A stretch of 64,000 nucleotides of DNA from Rhizoctonia solani (GCF_016906535.1 NC_057370.1:2294001-2358000); one strand, 5' to 3'; numbered from the stretch's first letter, positions 49,691 to 64,000 are shown. Numbers and translations: made by a program. The notes: generated by a model from the letters alone, not told the origin.

Positions 49691-52430
49691 ATGCCCAAAG
49701 AACACAGGAAACGAGGGAAGAAGAAGAAGGGCAACAAGGAGGTGATTGAAAATGAAGTCGAGCAACAGGTGGAAGAGCATCATGAGGAATCCAATCCCCA
49801 ATGGATGGAAACAAATGACGATATGAACCTAGAGGCACCATTCGGATATGTGGACCCAGACGTTAAGGGTTACTTTAGGACAGTGGATGCTCGTATTCAA
49901 GAATGGCAATCACAGGAGCACTCTCGAGATGATACAAATGAGGAAGGCAATACTAATGAAGGTATGTCGAATTGTTGCAGTTCAATAATGCAAGCTCACT
50001 GCTTCCAGACAAGCGAATGTTTCTTGTAGCTGCATTATCCGAGTCTTCCGGTAAAGAGCTTCAACTTTCCACCGATCCCGATTGTTCTATTATCCTGGAG
50101 CGTATGCTACACTCCATAGACGACCTCGTCATTCGCGTATTCGCTGATAGGTTATGTGGATCGTAAGTATTATCTTATCACCCTTGTTCACGGCTCACGT
50201 ATGCCCAGATACGTCCAATTGGCGCAGCATCGTTTTGGATCTCATGTATGCCAGACTTTGTTTGAAGTTGCCGCTTCGACTGTCTCTCGAGAGGTGTGTC
50301 AGATGCCTATTCTATCGCCAGTTATATAGCTCATACCACACAGACCCGAGGACGCATTGCAAAATCTTCGGACCAAGATAACAATACTGGAGTCCTGCGT
50401 ACAATGACTGAACTTGTAATTGCAATAAGCGAGGTGCGCCGCCTCGTAGTTGACAAATTCTTACGCATTTATAATATATTTATACAGGAGCTACTGCCTT
50501 CCTTATCACATCTTATTCTGGACCCATTCGGAGCCCACGTATTGCTCTCGTTTCTGGTCCTGCTTTCTCCTCAAATTACTCGACACCCAGACTCATCTCA
50601 GCCGAATACATCGCTCATTCGATCCAAGAAAAGTGCCGCTTACAAGTCCCGTCAGGGATCCATGAAGTCAATACTATCTTCTGGGTCCGAGCGGACTTCT
50701 ACTGCGATTGTTCCCGCATTGTTTAAGGATGTGACAAACAAATTTGTCGACGGGTTGCGAGGTCTGACAGATGCGAACGAAATTCGGGCCTTTGCAGCAA
50801 ATAAGGTCGCCAATCCCGTTTTGCAGGCAATGATCGACCTGGAAGCACAACAAGAAAAATCCGACATTCCGGGTTCGCTCATTGATAGTGTACTAATGGG
50901 GATGATATCGTCGCTAGGTATATCTATTTTATCGGCATTTGATTCTTGTTTACTTATTGGTCTACAGCACAAGGAGACGAGCCCCAGGAGTCTGACTACG
51001 TCGGAACTCTCCTAAGAGACCCAACTGCATCCCACTTGCTTGAAGCTCTAGTTCGGCACGCCCCCGGAAAGGCGTTTAAATCTCTTTGGAGCCTATATTT
51101 CAACACTAAACTTGGAAGGCTCTGTTCACACCCTGTAGCAAATTTCGTAGTCAGCAAGGCGATCATGCGCTTAGATTCGTCAAATTTCCTGGAAGCTCTG
51201 CAAGAAATCGACCCAGTTTCGAGCAAATTAATCAAGACCGGACGAACCGGAGTATTGAAGTCGCTTGTAGATCAAGCTACTGCCCTCGGCGCCCACGAGG
51301 ACGCAGTTAGTGAGGTTGGCAAAAATCAGTTCCATGCCGTATAATTCTGCTAACTCACAACTTTTTAGATGCTCTGTCGTGCAGTAGATGTTGAAGAATC
51401 CACAATCCAATTACTGGTACCGTGCTTACTGACATTGAAATCACGCAACGTGAGTGTACGTTTAGCGTTATATACGTATATTAATTTAATTCGGGTGAAG
51501 GTTTATAGCAAGTCGACAGGCTTGAACGATGACCCAGAGGCCAATTCGGGGCCAGCTGAACCTACTGTCCAAGGTGCTGTGATCCTCCAATCCATGCTTA
51601 AACAATCGGACCCACACAACCAACGGGTTATACAAAGGTAAATTTGCCAACCTTTGCAAAGAAAACACAGCATACTCAAAAATGGACTACAGCATACATG
51701 CTCAGTCTACCGATGAGATTCTTAGTTTATCCCGCCACCCAATAAGCTCTCGCATCCTTGATGCTTTCCTGGACTCTTCCACGGTGCCCTTGCGAGACAA
51801 ACGTAAATTCCTGTTAGACTTGATAGGGTCGTACCACACACTGGTCGACGACCGCATTGGCAGCCGAGTCGGGGATAGGTGTTGGACGTGCGCAGATCCA
51901 TTCTTAAGAGTTTGTTTTCTCGTATTTTCAGGCGCATATAACGAGTAACTAATGGCAAATCGCAGGAGAAAATAGCCAAATCTATCTTGCCCCATGAGAT
52001 AGCACTATCAGCATCCTATTATGGGAAGTATTTTGCAAGAAACCTGCACCTCACAATGTTGAAAAGAGACGCAGCTGCGTGGAGGGATATGCAGCGAGAC
52101 CAGAAGAAAGCGGCAGCGGCAGCATCAGCGGCCAATAACATCAATGCCACAAAACCGCCTTCAAAAATTGATACCAACCCCACAGCAAGTGGAAGCGATT
52201 CGACGCACATCAAGAAACGCAAACGCCATGCGACGGATGAAGACGAACTCGATGCGCTGTTTTCCAAAGCTTCAAATTCCCGGAAAGCGTTTGGCCCGTC
52301 TAAAAGCGGGGATGAGTTGGCCCCAGAGACCCAGGCTACCAAGACGGACGATCCCCAACTCGATGAAGTTCTTGGTGCTATCAAAAAGGTATCTAAAAAG
52401 GAGGGAAGAAGGAAGAACAAAAAATCATAG
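49691..52430 (+). CDS. NOP9: NOP9 pumilio-like pre-40S assembly factor
   Basis: Nucleolar PUF-repeat protein that binds pre-18S rRNA and blocks premature cleavage by Nob1. ATG 49691 gives a basic start ([17 protein letters not shown]), then [20 protein letters not shown]. Repeat-like helices: [157 protein letters not shown] and [21 protein letters not shown]-[HR]-[VL]-C/L signatures recur as in PUF repeats. The C-terminus is basic ([35 protein letters not shown]), TAG 52428-52430. About eight introns; the join around 50290-50340, after ASTVSRE, does not close in frame and may hide an indel. STI1 follows 220 bp downstream. Confidence 0.9.
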
Positions 52431-52650
52431 TTCAGTTTGGGGACTTTTTTCTATTAATCTTACTGTATTATACCATCGCATCTTGTTATCCAGTCGCGGA
52501 ATGCCATATGTACGTGTTGCATTGCACTGACCGTGCGAGCACCGCCAACCCCAGCACAAGTTGCCAGAAGTTTCGAAACGCTGGGCGCTTATATTGAGAT
52601 TTAAACAATCGAAGAGCCCTAAGATCCTCATATCTCCCCGTTCATCCACT

Positions 52651-54949
52651 ATGTCTGACGTGAGTTCCATACGCAATAATCCATCCAAAACTAGTACCAA
52701 ACTACCTTATATTAGGCCAACACACTTAAAGATCAAGGCAACAAGGCCTTCGCCGCCAAACGCTACGACGAGGCTATTGACCTATTCACCCAGGCCATAG
52801 CCCTGGACCCGTCTAACCATGTATTGTACTCGAACAGGAGTGCAGCCAAGGCTGGGAAGAAGCTGTGGCTCGATGCTTTGGAAGATGCTGAGCAGGTATG
52901 GTTCACCTTTAGCGCTGTCCTTTCGAAATTTAACATTATTGGTAGTGCATTAAAGTAAACCCTACCTGGGCAAAAGGTTATGCGCGAAAGGGTGCGGCGC
53001 TTCATGGTGCTCAACGATGGGAAGAAGCAATCGCCGCGTACGAAGAAGGTATTGCGATTGAAGACAGTGCGGCGCTTCAGAAGGGGCTCAAAGAAGTTAA
53101 AGAGGCTGCAGCAGGTACGCTAAATTGGATACATTAAATGCGTCGCCTTTACTAACACAAGTGGCATAGCTGCTGTTGGAAACGATGAAGGTGTATCGGG
53201 CATCGCAAAGATGTTTTCCGATCCAAACCTGTTTGGAAAGCTGGCGAGCAACCCAAGGACGTCGCACCTCCTTGCTGACCAGAACTTTGTGAACCAGTTG
53301 AAATTTATCCAGGCAAACCCATCGTTGGCTGGAAAGTAAGTGTCATGTGGAGTGGCTAGAGCTTAAAATACTGACGTTTTGAAAAGCTCGTTCAACGATC
53401 CTCGTATGATTTCAGTTCTAGGCGCATTGATGGGTGTGGACCTTCAGGCGAGCACTCGGCCAGAGGGCTCTGACGAAGTGCCGCCTGGCTTCACTTCTCC
53501 TCCACCCACATCCCAACCTGGGCCTTCTTCTCCTCCACCTAAACCCGCCTCCTCTGAACCTCCTAAGCAAAAGGCACCTGAACCGAGCCTGAGCCCGAGC
53601 CGGAAGACGAAGAATCTAAAGAGAAGAAACGCGTCAAGGCCGAGGCGGACGCCGAAAAGGCAAAGGGTGCAGCAGCGTACAAGGCTAAAGACTTCGAGGC
53701 CGCAGAGCAGGCATTTAGTAAAGCTTGGGAGATCTCGCCGACCGATATTACTTATCTGACTAATCTTGCTGGTGAGTAAATTTCGATTTGGAGTTGGGTA
53801 GTTTGCTGATTAGTATCGGTAGCCACGTACTTTGAAAAGGGAGATTATGACAAATGCATTGAGACTTGCGAAAAAGCTATTGATGAGGGGCGCAGCGTAA
53901 GCATATCACTTCACGATTTCATACGGGTCGATTGACTTGTAAATGTAGTTGCGAGCTGACTTCAAGTTGATCGCTAAAGCCCTTGGTCGAATTGGAACAG
54001 CATACTCACGTAAAGACGATCTCGATAATGCGATCAAATACTTCTCCAAGAGCTTGACGGAGCACCGAACACCAGATATTCTTAATAAGCTTCGGGATGC
54101 CGAAAAGTTGAAGGAAGAACGTGTCAAACAAGCATACATCGACCCCGAGTTGTCTGCAAAGGCCAGGGAGGAAGGAAATGCGCAATTCAAGGTGGGCTTT
54201 ATTCTCGATCAATTCATGGATTCATTGAAACTAACATGATTTAGGCCGGTGACTTTGCCGCATCTGTAAAATCGTACACCGAGTCAATTAAACGCGATCC
54301 AAACGACCCCCGCGGTTATAACAACCGCGCCGCGGCATACAACAAACTCGCCGCGTTACCCGAGGCACTGAAAGACGTTGAAACCGCTATCAAAGTTGAC
54401 CCCAAGTTTGGTACGCATTCTCCGATCGATAAAATACGTTATTTTAATTTGTGTTTGAATTTCAGTCAAGGCCTACATTCGAAAGAGCACAATTCTATTT
54501 GCGATGCGCGAGTACACCAAGGCGATGGAAGCCGCACAGGAGGTATGTTGTGTACTTCCAAACAACTCTAGTGTGTGAATTAAACGCTTGCTTTTTCAGG
54601 CGACGGCGGCCGACACAGAGAAGCAGCATACGCGGGAAATTGAACAGCAAATGGAGAAAGTGGCACGCGCTCTATATGAACAACAATCTGGGGAATCGGA
54701 TGAGCAGACGCTGGAGCGTGCAATGAGGGATCCCGAGGTGGCCGTAAGTGGAAATATCATCCATTCATTTGATCTATGATAACTGATGCCGATGGGGTTT
54801 AGTCGATTATGACCGACCCTATTATGCAACAAATCTTACAACAAGCACAGCAGAACCCTGCTGCGTTGCAAGACCACATGAAGAACCCGATTGTTGCGAA
54901 GAAGATTCAAAAGTTGATAGCTGCTGGTATTATCAAGACAAGACGGTAG
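52651..54949 (+). CDS. STI1: STI1 (Hop) Hsp70/Hsp90 co-chaperone with TPR and DP domains
   Basis: Adaptor passing client proteins from Hsp70 to Hsp90 in the cytosol. ATG 52651 with a 9-nt coding exon (MSD), then TPR1: LKDQGNKAFAAKRYDEAIDL and DPSNHVLYSNRSAAKAGKKL, NPTWAKGYARKGAALHGAQR. DP1: GISKMF-like GIAKMFSDPNLFGKLASNPR and LKFIQANPSLAGNSFNDPRM. TPR2A starts AAAYKAKDFEAAEQAFSKAW and ISPTDITYLTNLAATYFEKG; TPR2B has AREEGNAQFKAGDFAASVKS, RDPNDPRGYNNRAAAYNKLA and VKAYIRKSTILFAMREYTKA. DP2: MRDPEVASIMTDPIMQQILQ and NPAALQDHMKNPIVAKKIQK, TAG 54947-54949. One base is missing near 53583-53586: the acidic linker should read KAPEPEPEPEPEDEESKEKK but shifts to a basic shadow. All domains are present in order. 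Confidence 0.94.
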
Positions 54950-55293
54950 ATATGTTGGGCGTAAAATTATCTGTTGTAATTTTTGGTTGTATTGAATCTC
55001 TTATGTTTCATTTGAACGTGATGAGGCTTATTGCATGACATACTGTCGGCTGGCGCCGTGTCCCATTGGTATACGGGCCTGGATACAGTTGAGATACAGA
55101 TATGCACTTGATAAGGTCAACGCGATAGCCGCTGATGAGCATCGTTTCCACGACTCTGTGCGAAAACCACGACGCCAGGTGACGCCAGGGCTGAATTTAG
55201 CCCCACCCAGTTAGGTGGAATTTGAAATGACTCGATAACGCGCATAAATATCTTGATCGACGCGCCCCCAGGACCTCATCCCAACCACCCGCC

Positions 55294-56900
55294 ATGTCGA
55301 CACTCAACGTAGATGCAAAGCATATCCCTCGCTCTTCGTCACCGTTCCCAAATACGCCGGTGACTGACAAGAAGGGCAACGAAATTAAGACGGTAGGATA
55401 TAAGCGCTTTGGATTCGACTCGGAGGTCCCGATCGATATCCTGCGTTCGCTGTACCTCCGCCCACACTACGTTGCGACTGTTTCAGGGGACCAGGAAGAC
55501 TCTCAAGTAGCCCAATTTGTGACTGGCCAGTTTGCAGAATATCAGTCCAAATCGATCTACCATCCCCAGACCCAGTCTATCTCGTATACAACCCTAAGTC
55601 GCTTCCCCCCCGTGAAATTGCTCCCCAACAGCGAGAAGAAACGCATTCTTGTCACTGGTGGAGCCGGTTTCGTTGGGAGCCATCTCGTCGACCGCCTCAT
55701 GCTCCTCGGTCACGATGTTACTGTCCTTGATAACTTTTTCACCGGTTCCAAGACTACTGTCTCTCACTGGGTCGGTCATCCCAACTTTGAGATGGTCAGA
55801 CACGATGTAATCGAACCATTCATGATTGAATGCGACCGTGAGTGAATGGGATGCGCATGTATGCGATACATCTCTAACATTTGAGTAGAAATCTATCACC
55901 TCGCGTGCCCTGCATCGCCCCCGCACTATCAATTCAACGCGGTCAAGACTATAAAGACTTCATTTATGGGCACTCTAAACATGCTTGGATTGGCCAAGCG
56001 CACCAAAGCGCGTTTCCTCATCACCTCGACCTCAGGTAAATTATCCTCCCATTTTCTCCTACGACACTTGTTGACCCATTAACAGAGGTATACGGAGACC
56101 CAGAGGTCCACCCTCAAAGCGAAGAGTAGTATGTGCCCCTATCTTCACTTAAAATTTTTGCACACGGCTAACACGTGCGGGAACAGCTGGGGTCATGTAA
56201 ACCCTATCGGACCTCGCGCATGCTACGACGAGGGAAAGCGTGTGGCTGAGACGCTGACCTATGGGTTCCATCGCAGGACGGCGTCGATGTCCGCGTGGCG
56301 CGTATATTCAACACGTTCGGCCCACGCATGAACGTGCGTTTGCATGTCTGCTTAACTCGCTTCCCTTGCTGACAAAGTTTCCTCCCTCCACAGCCATACG
56401 ATGGACGCGTCGTTTCGAACTTTATTATCCAGGCTCTCAAGGGCGAGGACATGACTGTATATGGCGACGGTCAACAGACTCGTTCGTTCCAATACATTCA
56501 CGATCTCGTCGACGGGCTTATTAGCCTTATGAACTCGGATGAGACTCGCCCCGTGAACATTGGTAACCAGGATGAGTTTACGATCCTCAAATTTGCGGAA
56601 CACGTAAGGGATATTGTGGAGAAGGTCCAAAAGGAAGATGGCACTCCCCTCAAGCCCAAGAACGGGACGGACAGAGTTAATATCATTCACGGCCCTATGC
56701 CAACCGATGATCCCCAGAAGCGTCGTCCCGATACTACGCGTGCAAAGGAAGTCCTTCAATGGGAACCCAAATGGACTGTGGAGATGGGTGTCGAGGAGAT
56801 GGTTCGGTGAGTGCATATGCCCCAATCCTACCTGAAATTGGCTGCTAACCCTCAATACTACAGTTACTACAAGGCCAAGATGGCCGAGGGTGCTATTTAA
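55294..56900 (+). CDS. UXS1: UDP-glucuronate decarboxylase (UDP-xylose synthase)
   Basis: Converts UDP-glucuronate to UDP-xylose using bound NAD+, for capsule/wall glycans and glycosaminoglycan-like linkers. ATG 55294; the first exon ends 55837 (CGACC, GTGAGT donor). A fungal N-terminal extension of about 110 residues ([20 protein letters not shown]) precedes the extended-SDR fold: [71 protein letters not shown], then [19 protein letters not shown], where Tyr and Lys are catalytic. [20 protein letters not shown] and [39 protein letters not shown] follow; TAA 56898-56900. In CGCAGG near 56273-56276 a C is missing (should be [18 protein letters not shown]), which breaks the frame in an otherwise perfect gene. 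No membrane anchor, so probably cytosolic. Confidence 0.94.
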
Positions 56901-57130
56901 ACAAAAATCAAAGAATCGCTGCTTTCTGGGTCTGTTTTCCTTTGGGTGATCGGTTTATTCAATAAATACACCTACATGTAGCCGTGCACCAATGTATACA
57001 ATAGAATAAACTTGATATTTTTCATACTCGAAAAGCGGTGAATATCACGTGCGCCGCGTCAAAATCTAAGCGCGTCCTACATCATACGACATGCAAGCTC
57101 TGTCATTGTGGACTGATTTCACTTTTGACC

Positions 57131-58604
57131 ATGACTGAGAGACGACCAATTATCCTTGTTACTGGGGCCAATAGGTACGGTGACCCGAGCATGCATCTTT
57201 GTTTCGTGTACGCTGATACGTCATAGCGGAGTGGGATTTGGTGTCTGCCACCGCCTACTCGTCCAGCTTTCTCAAAAATCCCCTCCAGATGCATCTCCAG
57301 AGGCACAAAAGCACCCAATTGCATCTCCTGACGATGAAATATCTCCCTTTGTACCCGCCGACGGACTGACTCTGATTCTGGCTTGCCGGAGCGCACAGCG
57401 AGCTGAAACAGCACGCACGAATCTATACAAACTTATCGACAAGGAAATAGCAAAGAGCAATACGGCACATGCACAATTATTCAGGAAAAACTTGGACATT
57501 GAGATTGTCAAGCTCGATTTGTCAAGCGTGGAGAGTGTATTCGAGTGCGCTGCGGACGTAAGAAAGAGGCGAGTTGCGAGCTCCCGCTACCACACAAAGT
57601 AAATAACCTCGAGCTCTCTCCCAGATTCCCGTATATCACCATCTGATTCTCAATGCTGGTGTCGGCGACTTTGTGGGTATAAACTGGCCGCTCGCGATCT
57701 GGGAAGTCTGTACACGGTTCAAAACGGCCGTCACAGCACCAGGATTCAAGATCCAAGCTACGGGCAAAATGAGTGATGATGGGTTAGGGTGGGTATGGCA
57801 ATGCAATGTGTTTGGACATTTTGTTCTTGTAAGCCCACTCCCGTCTCGTTTGTGTCATACGTTGAACTAATTTTGCCATGGTAAAAGGCTCGAGCGCTAC
57901 GCGAAATGCTCGCTCACAACCCCTTTCGTCTTCCCGCGTACTATGGACAACGTCTCTCGAAGGCCGCCCCTCATTCTTCCCCGGAATCGATGACTACCAG
58001 CTCGTCTCCGCCTCTCATTCGTACGAGGCTTCCAAGTACGAGTCGGAGCTTGTTGCCTGCGCACTAGATGAGCTCGAATCGGAGCGTAACAACGGAGTGA
58101 GACATTTGGCTGTTCACCCTGGCGTTGCGGGGACGAACATATTTTGGAACATACCGGGTGGTTTTTGGATAAAGTCATGTTTCTTGCATTTTACCTTGTG
58201 AGTTCTCGATTCGCTTTCATTTTGCGGCTATATCTAATAGCGGAGTCGGACAGGCGAGGTTGTTTGGTTCTAAACACCACCCTATCCAGACGTATAAAGC
58301 TGCTATCTCAGTCGTTCACGTCGCTCTTGTCTCATTGGCCGTTCTTCCTTCGCTCACTACCTTTGGAGCGACAAACGAAAAGTCTGGTCAGCCTCCCGAA
58401 GGCGTCTCGGGTGGCAATGAAAAGAGAAGTCGTGCAGAAGATTACTCACCTGTTCGTTATGGGGCAGAAACCAACATATTTGGTACTGGGTATGTTGGAG
58501 TCCAGCCAGTAGAGGGATATGAGGAACACAGAGAAGTTGGGAGAGAATTGGTTGCAAGGTGTAACAGGCTGTATAATGCGTTTGAGAAGAAGTTTAAAAT
58601 GTGA
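57131..58604 (+). CDS. ERG27: 3-keto-steroid reductase ERG27 (ergosterol synthesis)
   Basis: NADPH-dependent reductase acting in the C-4 demethylation of sterols on the ER. ATG 57131 gives MTERRPIILVTGAN, joined over an intron (AG-GTACGG donor, acceptor before CGGAG) to SGVGFGVCHRLLVQLSQK, completing the Rossmann TGANSGVGFG. Then LTLILACRSAQRAETARTNL, LDIEIVKLDLSSVESVFECA, ILILNAGVGDFVGI and WVWQCNVFGHFVL. The active-site block is SSSRVLWTTSLEGRPSFFPG and SHSYEASKYESELVACALDE (Y-x-x-x-K). The C-terminal part has HLAVHPGVAGTNIFWNIPGG, RLFGSKHHPIQTYKAAISVV and HVALVSLAVLPSLTTFG, ending at TGA 58602-58604. One C is probably missing at 57919-57922 (HNP then LSSSRV). Convergent with NCS6. Confidence 0.9.
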
Positions 58605-58699
58605 GGATTTGCTATATTAGTAGTACTATAATGATACATCGATGGCTCGTTCGCTTCATGAACTGCATCATTCTTGCTTCCATCACTGGCCGGGTTACG

Positions 58700-60070
58700 G
58701 TGGAATGTAGGAATCTTTCGTGCATTTTCTGGCATCGGACCTTCAAATTCTTTACCCCGCCGGTCCTTCTGTTAAGAGTCAATATAGGCTCAGGGGGTGG
58801 CAGAAAGGCTTACGATTGCAAGCTTAGGCAAACTCTCTCCAATCCTTCAAGCATCATACAGGCTTTGCATAAATCGTTACTCGAAATGTATCCGCATCAA
58901 ACAGGTCTCTGCGTGTTTTGGTCAGCTTTAATACCTTATGTGAAACATAGTGCTTACGTTGCGCCTTGGCCACAGTCTTTGCCTCTTCTCTCAGCTCAAA
59001 CGCCTCGCCCGAGTGAATTATATCTACGATTGCGCTCGGTCGAGCGCTTCTAGGTCTTTCAAAAACGCCCGAGCGTGGCCCCGATACGCATCCGGAGAAT
59101 AAATGCATTCAGTCGAAAAATAGTCCAGTTTCTTGAAATGCGCATAAAGTACGATCTCCTTCTCGTATGCGTATTTGAATGGTTTAGAGCGCTATTGTGT
59201 CTTCGGATTGGGTAGTGATTTGGGTACATCGGCCCAGCCGGGCAATATCGCCTCAAACTGATTCAATCTCGGGCGTTAGTCAACGAAAAAAGAGTACAAA
59301 AGGTGAACGCAACTATTCATGAGAACCGTTTCTGCGATGTCGTCTGCGTTGTGGCCTGTAACTATATGGTCTACCCCAAGTTGAGCGGCTCCGCGATCCA
59401 AGGCCTGACGACGGAATACACCACAAAAGGTACCTATATCAAGACTCATTAGCACTGACTCATCGAACCGGGGAAGGAGGTATGTACAATTGTTCTTTCT
59501 CCCAACTTGCTCTACAATTTTGTCCATCGTCCAGCCATAGAGCTCGTCATAAGAAAGTATTTTTAGCGGAAGGTCGTACTGCTGCTGGTTCCTCTTGACT
59601 GTCTAGGTGGTCGTAAGTCCAAGTCGATCGGCTGGTGGAAAGTAAGATGACAGACCTCGAGGGAATCGTCCCTGTACCCTGATTCCCTCGTCGATTGATA
59701 GAAGGAACAATTCCAGGCCATAATTATACCGGTCATTCAAGACCTTCATACAATGCGCCAGAACAGTCGAATCTTGCCCCCCGTTTTAGCCCGAGCTCCA
59801 GTCTGTTCAATCATGCAATCGCTCACCCTTTCCTCCCGATGCACCGATAGCCACACGATCGCCCGGTTTGAAAGTTGGCCATCGACAATGGTGTTGTGGA
59901 CCTGCATCCATCCTTCTTTAATAAACTCGAAGAATCGAGCGGACCTATTGCCCACACATACCTCGGTTCAAAAACTTTGAAAAAGCAATCTTTACATATC
60001 TGTTGGCCTGTTTGGGACGCTTGAGAATCGCACGAGTTGTATGGCAGAGTTCACAGGGCCGTGGTGGCAT
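58700..60070 (-). CDS. NCS6: NCS6/CTU1 cytoplasmic tRNA 2-thiolation protein (multiple frameshifts)
   Basis: ATP-pyrophosphatase that thiolates U34 of tRNA-Lys, -Gln and -Glu with Ncs2 and Urm1. ATG 60068-60070 gives [20 protein letters not shown] with the first zinc ligands (CELC). Next [20 protein letters not shown], the PP-loop SGGKDST, then [57 protein letters not shown] and [18 protein letters not shown]. Later [60 protein letters not shown] and [20 protein letters not shown], with the second zinc pair. One base is missing near 59040 and probably near 58885 and 58828. The C-terminus is not fixed: the frame after an intron at about 58769-58812 runs on toward 58457, antisense to the end of ERG27, so the left boundary is approximate. 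Confidence 0.85.
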
Positions 60071-60370
60071 GATGATCGACAGGGATGGGATTTTCGAATG
60101 ACTCTGGGATGATTAGTCATCATTTACTGACAGAAATTTACGGCCGCGGGTTGGGGATGGTCATGAGATTCCCATGGTTCGACAGACAGACGTATGCAAA
60201 CTGAGTGGTATGTGAATAAGAAAAAATAACTGGATTTGACAGAGTCTACGTATTACATCTAGCATTGTACTAGTCTATCCAGTCTAAAGCACCGACGAGA
60301 GCAGAATAAATACGACAGCGCACTCAGAAGCGATCGCGAGACCACCTATAGACAAATCACGTAGAAAGGA

Positions 60371-60896
60371 TCAGCGACTCTTCCATGCGGGATGAGAGCG
60401 ATATCGAGTTGGGCTAAGAGAGCGCGTCCAACTGAAAACGGGAAACGCGTTAAGGGCGTAAGATTGGATTCCGCAATAGGAAAAAGTGAGCGAACGCGCG
60501 GACGAAAAAGGGAAAGATATGAAAGAATATAAAACAAGACGTACACTTTGTCGAACTTCTGGTTGACGCTCATCAGCTTAGTCTGCATGCCCTGCTCGAC
60601 GGACATCCAGGGGGTAGGGTTGTTGCGGCGGGTCCCAGACGACTTCAAATTCATATTAGTTTGTTTCAGACTTGGAGCATAGGAGAAAACTTACTGTCAG
60701 GGCGAGTAGCCAAACGAGTCATGTACATCCAGCACCGCCGACTGCACCGACAACAACGGCGTAAATGGGGATCGCCTACAGGAGCTCTATCAACTGATGC
60801 TCGCCTAGCACCGGCTGAAACTCACCTCAACAGCGAACCAGGTCTCTGGAAAAGAGACTTGCGAGCAGCACCGAGAACCATGGCTAGGGTAGACAT
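60371..60896 (-). CDS. MLRQ / NDUFA4-like small respiratory subunit
   Basis: Small inner-membrane protein of the NDUFA4 (MLRQ) family, linked to complex I and cytochrome oxidase. ATG 60894-60896 gives MSTLAMVLGAARKSLFQR. After correction this continues PWFAVE and, over an intron, AIPIYAVVVGAVGGAGWYMT, the single TM helix, then RLATRPD and RRNNPTPWMSVEQGMQTKLM, SVNQKFDK. The final exon ends at TGA 60371-60373. NPTPW and VNQKFDK are strong family markers. Three one-base losses are needed within 250 coding bases: in ACCTGG (about 60841), GGATGTAC (about 60730) and GACCCGCC (about 60631). Such a load in a conserved 90-residue protein argues for sequence error rather than decay. Confidence 0.8.
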
Positions 60897-61874
60897 GAGT
60901 GGGGGTTGGATGCAGAAGGGCAGGGGCGTTTTGGGGGATTTAAATACCCCAGGTTTGACACGATTGAAAATCGGGAACACTCGGCGCTCGGAACCCGGAC
61001 TCACGCTCTTGGGACCGGGACTGGGACTGTGGGGAAGGGAGCCGCGGAGAATTTTCTTCGGACCAATTCCCGCCTCACCTCCTCGCCTGTGAGCCTACAG
61101 CTGGGATCATAACATAGCTTCACGATAATCGCCGGTAATCGCGAATCAAAAGATTGAAAGTCGTGTGTATCTGGTCTTGAGTGTACCAAAAAAGTCTTGT
61201 CACGTGACATACTGAAACATCTCGTGACAAACCTTTAAAGGTTTGCTTGTCGGAATTGTTTCATCCTTATCAGTAACAGACTTAGCAGCTTTATCACCGA
61301 GCTGAGTTAAACACAGGCCAGGGGGACCTCGGTTAGATGTCTTGCCCAGAAACTGCACCTTCCCCAGCGTTCAGCTATACTCTATATTCACGCACATGCG
61401 CTAACCGTCTGGCCAGCTTGAGTAACACAGACTATGAATAGTCAAGAGAAACGCGGTTATCCCGCGTATGTGTGAATGCGCTGTTGCCGCAACCCAGAAG
61501 GGGCACCCAAGGAGCCCACAAAACGAATAACAGCCAGAGTCTATTATTTACTTTTGCTCATTTTAGCCTCATTAACAAGCAGCAAGTACATCAAACCCAC
61601 CCTGAAATTATTATAACATGTCTTCCCTGGATTGATTATGTTCGCATTCGTCAGTTGCTTTTGTTTCACCGAGTTAACATTTTATTACGATCCCATAGTA
61701 TATGTTAACATCGAGACTGGATGCCGGTTCTAAGCGATTCCCTCGTACTCCTATCTCGATGCTTTGATTGGATAATTTAGTCCAAGCTTATCACTCTTCG
61801 GGGATTGTAAAATGATTGCGTATTCATCAGCCAGCCTAACAAATTACATGTACAGTTGAGAGCACCAAATCCAT
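60897..61874. other. Intergenic region 60.9-61.9 kb
   Basis: Upstream side of the MLRQ gene and 3' region of the second CDH-like gene. A G/C-rich stretch at 60900-61090 resembles a promoter/5' leader. The open frames there are low complexity and unsupported. Confidence 0.4.

Positions 61875-64000
<2,126 letters not shown>

Noticed and set aside
53560..53759. Basic Arg-rich tail of the STI1 exon
   Set aside because: It is the shifted frame after a lost base; the other frame gives the expected acidic linker and TPR domain.

Overview
The window is nuclear DNA of a basidiomycete fungus, most likely an Agaricomycete (inference). Genes are closely packed on both strands and split by many introns of about 45-60 bp with GT/AG borders. 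The content is fungal: a Zn2Cys6 regulator, an Ssd1-type RNase II protein, ERG27, and cellobiose-dehydrogenase-like GMC flavoenzymes. A Rhizoctonia/Ceratobasidium-like source is plausible but not proven.

Layout. 0-3.4 kb: WDR89-like WD40 gene (-, runs off the left edge) and a small membrane protein (+). 3.4-4.3 kb: nicotinamidase (+). 4.9-10.3 kb: 14-exon SSD1/Dis3L2-like gene (+). 10.9-13.0 kb: degenerate UTP7 (+). 13.2-15.1 kb: possible arrestin-like gene (+). 15.3-17.2 kb: NAD-isocitrate dehydrogenase subunit (-) with an internal tandem duplication. 17.2-20.0 kb: no gene supported. 20.0-23.1 kb: Zn2Cys6 factor (+). 23.3-27.0 kb: VPS24 and CTNNBL1 (+). 27.0-32.3 kb: UTP15 (-), TCTP (+), Q-rich protein (-), SEC22 (+). 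32.3-35.1 kb: gene-poor. 35.1-40.9 kb: DUF2306 membrane protein (+), bystin/ENP1 (-), FMP42-like transporter (+). 41.4-43.6 kb: CDH-like flavoenzyme (+). 44.1 kb: intron-containing tRNA-Arg(UCU) (-). 44.4-49.3 kb: EAF-type elongation factor and a large unknown membrane protein (-). 49.7-57 kb: NOP9, STI1 and UXS1 (+). 57.1-60.1 kb: ERG27 (+) and NCS6 (-), convergent. 60.4-60.9 kb: MLRQ/NDUFA4-like subunit (-). 61.9-64.0 kb: a second CDH-like flavoenzyme (-), cut by the right edge.

The genes are mainly housekeeping, with a theme of RNA and ribosome biology: UTP15, ENP1, NOP9 and a UTP7 relic act in small-subunit ribosome assembly, SSD1-like and TCTP in mRNA control and translation, NCS6 in tRNA thiolation, CTNNBL1 in splicing, EAF in transcription elongation. 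The two secreted CDH-like enzymes suggest a plant-polymer lifestyle.

Sequence quality matters here. At least ten genes carry isolated one-base frameshifts, mostly one base missing from a short homopolymer, and two genes contain head-to-tail duplications of about 190-210 bp whose copies differ by single-base indels. I read most of these as consensus or assembly errors. No wholly new biological system is evident. The points most worth following are the SSD1-like protein, which keeps all four RNB aspartates together with four NDR-kinase-type HxRxxS sites, the inverted CDH-like pair, the degenerate UTP7, and the uncharacterised 46-49 kb membrane protein.
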